Positions 1 through 6,029 of a stretch of DNA of 9,988 nucleotides are shown one piece after another. The notes below the pieces were generated by a model. That model searched no databases, was not told the origin of the DNA, and saw nothing but the letters and a program-made list of their open reading frames with translations. The translations under genes were made by a program, and so were the position numbers. The DNA is taken from positions 1 through 9,988 of the forward strand of contig CBFHZN010000032.1 of assembly GCA_965660355.1 (NCBI GenBank). The letters are read 5' to 3'. The DNA comes from CAJXVY01 sp965660355. Its GTDB lineage: Bacteria > Actinomycetota > Actinomycetes > Actinomycetales > Microbacteriaceae. Position 1 is the first letter of the stretch, and each line of letters starts with the position of its first letter.

Positions 1-578
1 AAAGGGCTATAAAGGCTCTCAAGTTAGGCCCTAAACAGCATTCTGACATTCAAAAAAACCTAGATATTAGGTCATCTCCGACAATGCAAGCGATAGATCG
101 CTACACAGGAGTTTTATTTGATGCGCTCAAGGCTGAGTGGGAAATAACGGGAAGTCGAATTTTTATTCAGTCAGCACTTTTTGGGCTGATTCCTGCCAGC
201 ACTAACATTCCTTATTACAGATTTAGCTGGGACAGCAAGCTCGATGGCATAAACCTAAAAAAGCACTGGAGAACAGCCCATGAAGGTGTTTTTGATGAAT
301 CTGAACAGATATTGGATATGCGATCGAAGAGTTATCAGGAACTAGCGGATGTTTCCCGTGCGAATAACTGGGTGGTTGAGGTCTTGGTTGAATACACAAA
401 CGGGACGAGAAAGCCTCTGAATCACTTCAATAAAAAAGCCAAAGGTGTTTTTGCGCGTTTTGCCGACAGGGAAAATTTGAAATCAATTGAAGACCTTCCC
501 GAAATTGCCCAAATGGCCAATCAAAAGGCTGAAATCTCAGATTCAATTGTCACCCTGGTGGTCCCAGAGGGGTACTGA
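1..578 (+). CDS. yaaA: YaaA/DUF328 (UPF0246) peroxide-stress protein, 3' part only
   Basis: The reading frame is open from base 3 with no stop, so the gene enters from outside the window and its true start is not visible; the first in-window ATG (84) is internal. About 191 C-terminal residues remain of a family usually near 250. Recognition rests on the AIDRYTGVLFDAL stretch just after that internal Met, a SALFGLI...PYYR segment, and the late lysine-rich motif NKKAKGVFARF, which matches the KKARG region of E. coli YaaA. In E. coli, YaaA is a cytoplasmic protein that lowers damage from intracellular iron during hydrogen peroxide stress, and structural work suggests DNA binding. That role is known for the family and inferred here. 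The stop codon lies 5 bases from the stop of the convergent membrane-protein gene, with no terminator hairpin seen between them. Confidence 0.85.
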   Translation, partial: RAIKALKLGPKQHSDIQKNLDIRSSPTMQAIDRYTGVLFDALKAEWEITGSRIFIQSALFGLIPASTNIPYYRFSWDSKLDGINLKKHWRTAHEGVFDESEQILDMRSKSYQELADVSRANNWVVEVLVEYTNGTRKPLNHFNKKAKGVFARFADRENLKSIEDLPEIAQMANQKAEISDSIVTLVVPEGY

Positions 579-583
579 GTAAT

Positions 584-1870
584 TCATTCTGGTGAGCCGA
601 CCACTCCATCTTCCAGGGAAACTATTGATTCAAACCAACCCTTATTTGTTTGCAAAAGATGACCCGGCACCAACCAACCAGTTCCTTGGCTGTCTGCAAT
701 CAGAAGGGTTGTTGCAACAGAGCTTTCAATCACGATCTCGGTAGGTTCTTCATCGGATCCTGGTAGTGGTTCCACAGGCAGCATCTCCACATCATCTGAA
801 TTTTTATCGATGTCCTCTGGTGCCTGCATAGCTGAGGAAGATGATAGGTCAGACTCCACCGAAGAGCTAACGGATTGCTGGTTGGAATCAGCATAAAAAG
901 TTCTGGCTGGTGCACCAAACCAATAACCCTGGTCAATTCTTGAAACTGCCTCTTTGGGGCTCACGGTATCGAACATTCCAACACTTATGGCCCTTGCCAA
1001 GTGTCCGCTGACATTTGAGATCTGACCTGTTTGGTCCCAAGATAAATACCACTCGATAGCGGTTGTGTCTCCATTGACATCAGTGCTTGCGAAAGCCTCC
1101 GCACCCCATTGATATCGCTTGATCTGAATGTTCTCTAAATTGCCCTCGTATCCAGCAGTACTGATTACTTCAAAGGCTTCTTGAGCAAGAATTTCCTCGG
1201 AGGGCATATCTACTGTTGGCAAAGGCTCACAGCCACTAGTAGGGGCTGCCTCTCTTTCCACATCCTCTAATTCATCATCAGTCAGATAGCACTCCTCGGC
1301 TAACCAGTTGCGCTTTGATGAGTAATTAATAATTCCTGAACCATGCCAATAAAGTGAGAAATATGCCTCGTCGGTTTCCAGTTTGTAACTGGGGAAGTAT
1401 TCGGTGGACCACTGTTCTAGTTCAACATTCCCTTGTTGGTCAAAAACTGCAGCAAACTCCTCCAAACGGTTAGAGGGTGTTCCATCCAAAACCAATTCAT
1501 AGACCATGCCCTCACCTGTTTCATCAGACAGAGAATCAGTAGCTGTGTAATTGAATTTGTTTAGCCAACCTGGCAATGAGTCGTCAGCAATTGAACCTTC
1601 AGATATTGAGCTGTCCTGCGATAGCTGATTTGGGGAGTTATCTGCAGCCAGCACAAACAGCGGTTGATCTGCAGATGGGATCAAGCTGGCAAATAGAGTC
1701 ACTGCCGCAATTCCCGCAACGCTGGTGATGGCGAACCGAGCTGTATTTGGGTTTGATGTGGCTCGCTTTGATGCTTTAGTAGCTTCATCCAGAATATTTG
1801 GAGGCAAATCCGGGGAAACAGCATCCGCGTTTTTTAGCTTTTTCTCTACTTCATCAAATTCATTGGTCAT
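584..1870 (-). CDS. Single-pass membrane protein, putative anti-sigma factor/extracytoplasmic sensor
   Basis: Protein of 428 residues encoded 21 bases downstream of an ECF sigma gene. Residues 1-45 are hydrophilic and probably cytoplasmic, residues 46-64 form one hydrophobic segment (FAITSVAGIAAVTLFASLI), and about 360 residues follow outside the membrane. This is the usual layout of an ECF anti-sigma factor, but the HxxxCxxC zinc motif of ZAS-type anti-sigmas is absent and the cytoplasmic part is very short. The outer part has two cysteines (C194, C214) that could form a disulfide, a Ser/Asp/Glu-rich low-complexity stretch around 332-377, and a C-terminal segment with GWLVPGH, a WLVP-type signature I associate with actinobacterial surface proteins. 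Start is ATG; no strong ribosome site precedes it, so translation may be coupled to the sigma gene. Function as sigma regulator is inferred from context; it could also be a secreted-domain protein merely co-transcribed. Confidence 0.7.
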   Translation of the reverse strand: MTNEFDEVEKKLKNADAVSPDLPPNILDEATKASKRATSNPNTARFAITSVAGIAAVTLFASLIPSADQPLFVLAADNSPNQLSQDSSISEGSIADDSLPGWLNKFNYTATDSLSDETGEGMVYELVLDGTPSNRLEEFAAVFDQQGNVELEQWSTEYFPSYKLETDEAYFSLYWHGSGIINYSSKRNWLAEECYLTDDELEDVEREAAPTSGCEPLPTVDMPSEEILAQEAFEVISTAGYEGNLENIQIKRYQWGAEAFASTDVNGDTTAIEWYLSWDQTGQISNVSGHLARAISVGMFDTVSPKEAVSRIDQGYWFGAPARTFYADSNQQSVSSSVESDLSSSSAMQAPEDIDKNSDDVEMLPVEPLPGSDEEPTEIVIESSVATTLLIADSQGTGWLVPGHLLQTNKGWFESIVSLEDGVVGSPE

Positions 1871-1891
1871 ATTGTGTTTATGTTCTAAGTC

Positions 1892-2368
1892 TTAGTTTTC
1901 TTTCAAAGTTTGCAAGAATTTTTGCCTTACCCTCGAAAGTCTGATGTTCACTGAGTTTTCAGTGGTCTCTAAAACCTTGGCTATTTGTTTGGCCGTCAAG
2001 CCTTCAAAAACAGAGAGGGATAGCAGTTCTTGCTCTCTTTCATTTAGTGCAGCCCAACTGTCAGCTAAACCCATTTCAGCCAGGGCTAGGTTTTCAGCAC
2101 TTGGGGCTGCCGCCGGAGGAAGCAAAGTCGAGAGAAACTTTGTTGCCACTTGTTTTTTTCGCCGATGATTTGAAACCACGAAGCGAGCGGTTTTATATAG
2201 CCAAGGTAATTCTGCTCCAGAGGGGATGTAATCACGTTTTTGCCAAGCAATAGCAAAGACATCACTTGCTAAATCCTCGATGGATTCGGGCTCCACTCTT
2301 CTGGCAAGGTATTTCGAAATTGGCGACAGGTAATCTCGAAATATAGTTTGGAACTGCTCAGGGGTCAT
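1892..2368 (-). CDS. ECF-type RNA polymerase sigma factor
   Basis: Protein of 158 residues, a normal length for an extracytoplasmic-function sigma factor, which redirects RNA polymerase to a small stress regulon. Sigma region 2 covers about residues 5-72 and includes the DLASDVFAIAWQ and LPWLYKTARFVVSNHRRKK stretches, corresponding to core binding and -10 recognition. An Ala/Pro-rich linker (about 83-92) leads to region 4 at about 103-152, with the helix-turn-helix LTAKQIAKVLETTENSVNIRLSRVR that reads the -35 element. No extra C-terminal domain is present. The start is well supported by a perfect AGGAGG five bases before ATG. It sits 48 bases downstream of tag and 21 upstream of the membrane-protein gene, its likely antagonist. 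The exact ECF group cannot be assigned by eye. Confidence 0.92.
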   Translation of the reverse strand: MTPEQFQTIFRDYLSPISKYLARRVEPESIEDLASDVFAIAWQKRDYIPSGAELPWLYKTARFVVSNHRRKKQVATKFLSTLLPPAAAPSAENLALAEMGLADSWAALNEREQELLSLSVFEGLTAKQIAKVLETTENSVNIRLSRVRQKFLQTLKEN

Positions 2369-2373
2369 TGGTT

Positions 2374-2379
2374 CCTCCT
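2374..2379 (-). promoter_or_regulatory. Strong Shine-Dalgarno site of the ECF sigma gene
   Basis: On the minus strand this reads AGGAGG, followed by five bases and the ATG at 2368. It is the best ribosome site in the window and fixes the sigma start. It contrasts with the poor sites before most other genes here, suggesting that the sigma factor is translated efficiently once its message is made. Confidence 0.8.
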
Positions 2380-2416
2380 GAACTGTTTATGTCGGCCGAT
2401 TGAATAACCTTTCAAA

Positions 2417-2974
2417 CTATTTCAGGAAACAATCAGGGTGATGGTCATTCACCATTCCTATAGATTGCATCATCGCATACATAGTTGTCGGGCCAACAAA
2501 TGCCAGCCCTAATTTTTTCAACTCCTTGGAAAGCTGTTCTGATTCTTTAGATACCGCTCTTGTGTGATCGGGGTTTGGTTGAGTCGGTTGAAATGACCAA
2601 ACCAGGTCGCTTATTGAGATTGCTGCATCATGAATGACTTTCGCGTTTTCAATTACGGATGTGATTTTTCTTCGGTTGCGAATGATTCCGGAGTCATTCA
2701 TAAGTGATTCAATTTGCTCTTCGCTGATTTCTCTCACTTCTGAAATTTTGAAGTTTCTGAAACTTTTCCGCAGGTAGTCGCGTCTTTTTAGAATCATTAG
2801 CCAGTTGAGCCCAGCTTGGAACCCCTCGAGACTGATTCGTTCAAAAATTGCATCATCGCCTTTTACTGGCCTTCCCCATTCCTGGTCGTGGTAATCGATA
2901 TAAGCTTCATCATTGGCACACCAGCCGCAGCGCACCTTGCCATCTTCACCTAAAAAGCTATCCAAGGGATTCAA
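2417..2974 (-). CDS. tag: DNA-3-methyladenine glycosylase I (Tag)
   Basis: Cytoplasmic base-excision repair enzyme that removes 3-methyladenine from alkylated DNA. The 185-residue protein is close to the family's usual 185-200. Key residues are visible: the zinc ligands of Tag correspond to C16 and H29 near the N-terminus (RCGWC...DYHDQEWG) and H178 and C182 near the end (NDHHPDC), with the same spacings as C4/H17 and H175/C179 in E. coli Tag. The aromatic pocket region SLEGFQAGLNWL (49-60) and the GIIRNRRKI helix (96-104) are typical. The longest frame begins at a TTG (2974) that overlaps the end of ogt by 17 bases; an internal GTG at 2935 would give a protein beginning immediately before RCGWC, as in E. 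coli. Actinobacterial homologues often carry a short extension with a DGxxRC pattern, so I keep the longer form, with the start uncertain. Confidence 0.93.
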   Translation of the reverse strand: MNPLDSFLGEDGKVRCGWCANDEAYIDYHDQEWGRPVKGDDAIFERISLEGFQAGLNWLMILKRRDYLRKSFRNFKISEVREISEEQIESLMNDSGIIRNRRKITSVIENAKVIHDAAISISDLVWSFQPTQPNPDHTRAVSKESEQLSKELKKLGLAFVGPTTMYAMMQSIGMVNDHHPDCFLK

Positions 2975-3410
2975 TATCCAGAAGTCTTTGCTTGGTTTTT
3001 ATGCCATCTCCTCCGGTGTAGCCAGTGATGGCACCGTTTGATGCCAACACCCTGTGGCAGGGGATGATTATTGCTATTGGGTTGGAGCCAACTGCCCCTC
3101 CAACAGCCCTGGCGGCTTTTGGTTTACCTATTTTGTTGGCTATCTGGCCATAGCTTGTTGTCTGCCCCGCAGGTATTCTCTGAAGCTCCTGCCAAACACT
3201 TTTTTGAAACTCGGTTCCCTCGGCTTTGAGAACTAATTCAAAACTTGTTCTTTTTCCCTCAAAATATTCAACCAATTGTTTGCAGGCCATCTCGGTGATT
3301 TGGTTTGGGTTGGAACTAGCAATTTCTTCAAATCGAACACTGGTGATTGCTTTATCGGTTGCCCTAACTGTCAAAGTTCCGGCTCCAGAGTCTATAGATT
3401 GCGAATACAT
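2958..3410 (-). CDS. ogt: Methylated-DNA--protein-cysteine methyltransferase (Ogt/MGMT)
   Basis: Suicide repair protein that transfers the methyl group from O6-methylguanine (or O4-methylthymine) in DNA to its own cysteine. In the 150-residue product the active site is IIPCHRV with acceptor C118. The DNA-binding helix-turn-helix and arginine finger are in TSYGQIANKIG and KAARAVGGAVGSNP just before it, and the C-terminal GYTGGDGIKTKQRLLDIE follows the usual pattern. It is a single-domain Ogt, without the Ada N-terminal zinc domain. I chose the ATG at 3410 because it overlaps the stop codon of the upstream regulator as TAATG, a classic coupled start; a GTG at 3425 would add five residues that look non-conserved. 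It overlaps or abuts tag downstream, so two alkylation-repair enzymes are made from one message. Confidence 0.93.
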   Translation of the reverse strand: MYSQSIDSGAGTLTVRATDKAITSVRFEEIASSNPNQITEMACKQLVEYFEGKRTSFELVLKAEGTEFQKSVWQELQRIPAGQTTSYGQIANKIGKPKAARAVGGAVGSNPIAIIIPCHRVLASNGAITGYTGGDGIKTKQRLLDIESLG

Positions 3411-3865
3411 TATTGACCTATCCACTCATAGGCTTGCTTTTCCTCTTTAAGATAGACAAAGGTTTCAGTGGTTTGCACTCCTTCAATCGAGCGGATGCCC
3501 TGATTGATTAGTCTCACTAGGTGCTCGTCATCTTTGCAAACCACCTCTAATAAAACATCGAACCCACCAGCTGTGACAACCACTCTGGAGACCTCTGGTA
3601 ATTTCCGAACCTTCTCGGTCAAAGGGGCGAGGGATCCGTGGTGCCGAATCCCAATCATCGCTTTTCGGTTGTATCCGATCGCCCGAGCATCGGGGATTGC
3701 TGCGACCCTGATCACCTCTGATGAGATCAACCTATTTACCCGTTGCCTTGCTGAGGCTTCGCTGATTCCTAAAATCGAGGCCAGCTCGGTGAAGCTGCGG
3801 CGCCCGTTTTCGTTAAGAAGCTGGATAATTTTCCTGTTGGTGGAGTCATCTATGTCTTGGGCCAT
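3410..3865 (-). CDS. Lrp/AsnC family transcriptional regulator
   Basis: Protein of 151 residues, the standard length. An N-terminal winged helix-turn-helix (about 4-62; DDSTNRKIIQLLNENGR and LGISEASARQRVNRL as recognition region) is followed by a ligand-binding RAM/AsnC effector domain (about 66-145; the TAGGFDVLLEVVCKD strand-loop is characteristic). Members form octameric or dimeric DNA-binding proteins that respond to amino acids. It begins the run of minus-strand genes leading to ogt, tag and the sigma factor, and is divergent from the FtsK-like gene across a 100-base gap that should hold its promoter and perhaps its own operator. The effector is not evident from sequence; alanine is plausible because an alanine dehydrogenase gene lies nearby, as in mycobacterial aldR-ald. 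The ribosome site before the ATG is weak. Confidence 0.92.
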   Translation of the reverse strand: MAQDIDDSTNRKIIQLLNENGRRSFTELASILGISEASARQRVNRLISSEVIRVAAIPDARAIGYNRKAMIGIRHHGSLAPLTEKVRKLPEVSRVVVTAGGFDVLLEVVCKDDEHLVRLINQGIRSIEGVQTTETFVYLKEEKQAYEWIGQ

Positions 3866-3965
3866 GGAGCTATCTTTTCAGTAAACATCGACAAAAAGCC
3901 AGTTAGTTTCCACAGATAAACCCTTTCAAGAGCAGTCAGGTAAATTTTTTGGCAAGTATTAGCCA
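3866..3965. promoter_or_regulatory. Divergent intergenic region, Lrp-type regulator / FtsK-like ATPase
   Basis: This 100-base gap separates two divergent starts and must carry both promoters. It is AT-rich with several A and T runs. A TAAATT hexamer (3941-3946, plus strand) fits the TANNNT form of actinobacterial -10 elements, but no matching -35 was found. Lrp-family genes are often autoregulated from such a position, but I see no clear operator palindrome. Confidence 0.4.
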
Positions 3966-4973
3966 ATGAGCATTCTTTTTCTCATCCCAACACTCGCCTA
4001 TGGAATCTTCTTGGGCGTCAGTCAAGGCTTATGGCATCTGACAATCATTGGTGGCTTGACAATGATGGTTTGGATTTTGGTTCGATCAAAAAAACCCCCG
4101 CAATCAAATCAGGAGATAGATATTGGGCTGGCAGGGGTTGCAGTTGGTGGCAGAAGGTTATCGGGTGTGAGTCTTTTCTGGCCGACGTGGTTAAATCTGC
4201 AACTAATGAGGGAGTTGGCAAATCCCTCTCAAGAAATTTATTTGGAGCGATATCTGGACCACAGCGAGGTGTTGAAGGTTGGTATTGATTACGATGGCGC
4301 CCCAGTTGCTCTGAAATCAATGCACACACTGGTTATTGGCCCAACGGGCAGTGGCAAGACTGAGTTTCTTCGCAACCTCATCGAGAGTTGGCCCCATAGG
4401 GTGGTGGCGATTGATTTCAAAGGAGGTTTGGGTTTTTCAAAAGCGTTTGGCATTGAAAGATTGGTTACCAACCAATCAGATGACCTAGATGAATTTATTC
4501 TGGAAGCTCAGCAGGAATTAGACGCACGAGAGCTAAAACTTGCAAACTCAGAAGCTCTCAGACCGTTGATTCTGCTAGTTGATGAGTTCTCGACAGTGGT
4601 CCGGCAAAGCCAAGCTGCCGCCCAGTTAGTCGAGAATGTAGTAAGCAAGGGGAGAGCCTTGGAGTTTTATTTAGTTGCAGCGAGTCAAACCCTCAGTGGC
4701 GTCTCCAGAACGGTTCTTGCCAATTGCCTGCAGCGGGTGGGGCTTGGGTTGATTGATCAGGTGGATGCGATGCAGATGGGGTTGAGTAAACACCGAAGAT
4801 CTGAGTTTGGACCCGGTTGGTCGGTTGCTCAACTTTCAGAGGGCAACAGGTATTTCAATTTTCCCTTGGGGCAATCACAGGTCTCTAGAATCAGCAAGAC
4901 TCAGACTGTGGGCGTTGGCAACTCCCGAGTTATAGACCTTGCCAGAGTGCGTGTTCAATCCCAAGCGCAGTGA
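3966..4973 (+). CDS. Small membrane-anchored FtsK/SpoIIIE-type ATPase
   Basis: Protein of 335 residues. Two hydrophobic segments at about 3-20 and 23-40 anchor it. A short linker follows, then a single RecA-like motor domain at about 100-300 with Walker A GPTGSGKT (125-132), Walker B LILLVDEF (201-208, D206/E207), an AASQ sensor (238-241; FtsK has ATQ-type) and N253/R257 in the position of the FtsK NxxxR element. Unlike true FtsK (over 700 residues, four membrane helices, a C-terminal gamma domain that reads KOPS sites), it has neither a long linker nor a gamma domain, so it is unlikely to be the chromosome-segregation FtsK. The substrate, DNA or protein, cannot be told from sequence. Its last 32 codons overlap the end of ald on the other strand. 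Ribosome site before the ATG is poor. Confidence 0.8.
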   Translation: MSILFLIPTLAYGIFLGVSQGLWHLTIIGGLTMMVWILVRSKKPPQSNQEIDIGLAGVAVGGRRLSGVSLFWPTWLNLQLMRELANPSQEIYLERYLDHSEVLKVGIDYDGAPVALKSMHTLVIGPTGSGKTEFLRNLIESWPHRVVAIDFKGGLGFSKAFGIERLVTNQSDDLDEFILEAQQELDARELKLANSEALRPLILLVDEFSTVVRQSQAAAQLVENVVSKGRALEFYLVAASQTLSGVSRTVLANCLQRVGLGLIDQVDAMQMGLSKHRRSEFGPGWSVAQLSEGNRYFNFPLGQSQVSRISKTQTVGVGNSRVIDLARVRVQSQAQ

Positions 4974-5981
4974 TTCATCGGCACTTATTGCTTGCCTCCA
5001 TCCCATGTTCGCTAATTTCAGAACGTAGGGCATCGTGGCATTGGTTAGAGCAAAAGTTGAAGTGTTCGGAACTGCTCCGGGCATGTTCGTGACGCAATAG
5101 AAAACACTTCCGTGAACTTTGAATGTTGGTTGGTGATGGGTTGTTGGTTTTGAATCCTCAAAGCAGCCACCTTGATCAATGGCGATATCCACCAAGACAC
5201 TTCCTTCGCGCATCTGGCTGACCATTTGGTTTGTGATCAACTTTGGTGCCTTTGCCCCAGGAATTAAAACTGCACCGATTACCAGATCGGCATCGCTGAT
5301 AGCTTTTTCAATCTCAAGAGTGTTTGAAAAGATGGTGTTTAGTCTTCCTCCATACTGCGCTTCTAGCTCTCGAAGCCTTGGGATAGAGGTGTCTAAAACA
5401 GTTACTTGGGCACCCATTCCCAAAGAGATTTCAATTGCGCTGGTGCCACTAACTCCACCCCCTAACACCACAACTTTTGCTGAGCGGGTGCCTGGAACAC
5501 CGCCTAGCAACACACCAAGACCGCCATTATTTTTTTGCAATGTGGATGCACCGACTTGTGGGGCAAGCCTTCCCGCAACCTCACTCATTGGAGCCAATAG
5601 CGGAAGCTGTCTACCGATTTGAACAGTCTCGTAGGCAATTGCTGTGGTGCCAGCTTTCAAGAGTGCCTCAGTGAGATCTGGCTCCGCGGCTAGATGTAAA
5701 AAGGTGAAAAGGGTGAGATCTTCTCTGAGAAATTTATATTCGCTTTTTACAGGTTCTTTGACCTTCAAAACCATCTCACTTGAAGACCAGGTTGCTTCCG
5801 CATCTGCCAAAATCTCTGCACCTACAGAGACATACTCTTCGTCTCTGATTCCAGATAAATCTCCAGCACCTGACTGAATGAGGACTTGGTGCCCATTTTC
5901 AACCAGAGCTTTTACACCAGCTGGAGTGATTGCTACCCGAGCTTCACTATCTTTTACCTCGGTGGGGATTCCAATACGCAC
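4875..5981 (-). CDS. ald: Alanine dehydrogenase
   Basis: NAD-dependent cytoplasmic enzyme that interconverts L-alanine and pyruvate plus ammonia. The 368-residue protein matches the usual 370. Catalytic residues sit at the expected places: R15 and K75 (VKVKEP) for substrate binding, H96 (FTFLHLA), and D269 in VDIAIDQGGCFE. The NAD-binding Rossmann loop is VVLGGGVSGT (171-180). The late block FYCVTNMPGAVPNTSTFALTNATMPYV is diagnostic; only part is quoted here for recognition: NMPGAVPNTSTFALTNA. The start is GTG, preceded by a purine-rich GAAAGAGAG stretch. It lies 48 bases downstream of gabT and is probably co-transcribed. Its final 32 codons plus stop overlap the convergent FtsK-like gene by 99 bases, yet the protein runs to a normal family length, so the overlap does not look like a read-through artefact. 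Confidence 0.96.
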   Translation of the reverse strand: MRIGIPTEVKDSEARVAITPAGVKALVENGHQVLIQSGAGDLSGIRDEEYVSVGAEILADAEATWSSSEMVLKVKEPVKSEYKFLREDLTLFTFLHLAAEPDLTEALLKAGTTAIAYETVQIGRQLPLLAPMSEVAGRLAPQVGASTLQKNNGGLGVLLGGVPGTRSAKVVVLGGGVSGTSAIEISLGMGAQVTVLDTSIPRLRELEAQYGGRLNTIFSNTLEIEKAISDADLVIGAVLIPGAKAPKLITNQMVSQMREGSVLVDIAIDQGGCFEDSKPTTHHQPTFKVHGSVFYCVTNMPGAVPNTSTFALTNATMPYVLKLANMGWRQAISADESLRLGLNTHSGKVYNSGVANAHSLSLADSRDL

Positions 5982-6029
5982 GAATGCTCTCTTTCAAAAA
6001 CGAATTAACCGAGCTAAAGATAGCACCGA

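Noticed and set aside
84..86. ATG as the start of the YaaA-family gene
   Set aside because: The frame is open upstream to the window edge and the upstream residues fit the family, so this is an internal methionine.
2386..2415. TTGAAA / 18 bases / CATAAA promoter before the sigma gene (minus strand)
   Set aside because: The -35 is good but the -10 lacks the key final T, and transcription would begin inside the AGGAGG ribosome site; not convincing.
3504..3884. Plus-strand open frame of 126 codons opposite the Lrp-type gene
   Set aside because: Overlaps a clear Lrp/AsnC gene; the translation has no domain and no ribosome site precedes it.
5179..5622. Plus-strand open frame of 147 codons opposite ald
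   Set aside because: Shadow of alanine dehydrogenase; no independent protein features.
6006..6028. ACCGA direct repeat flanking GCTA-AAGA-TAGC between gabT and ald
   Set aside because: Four-base stem and five-base repeats are within chance expectation; no known element has this form.
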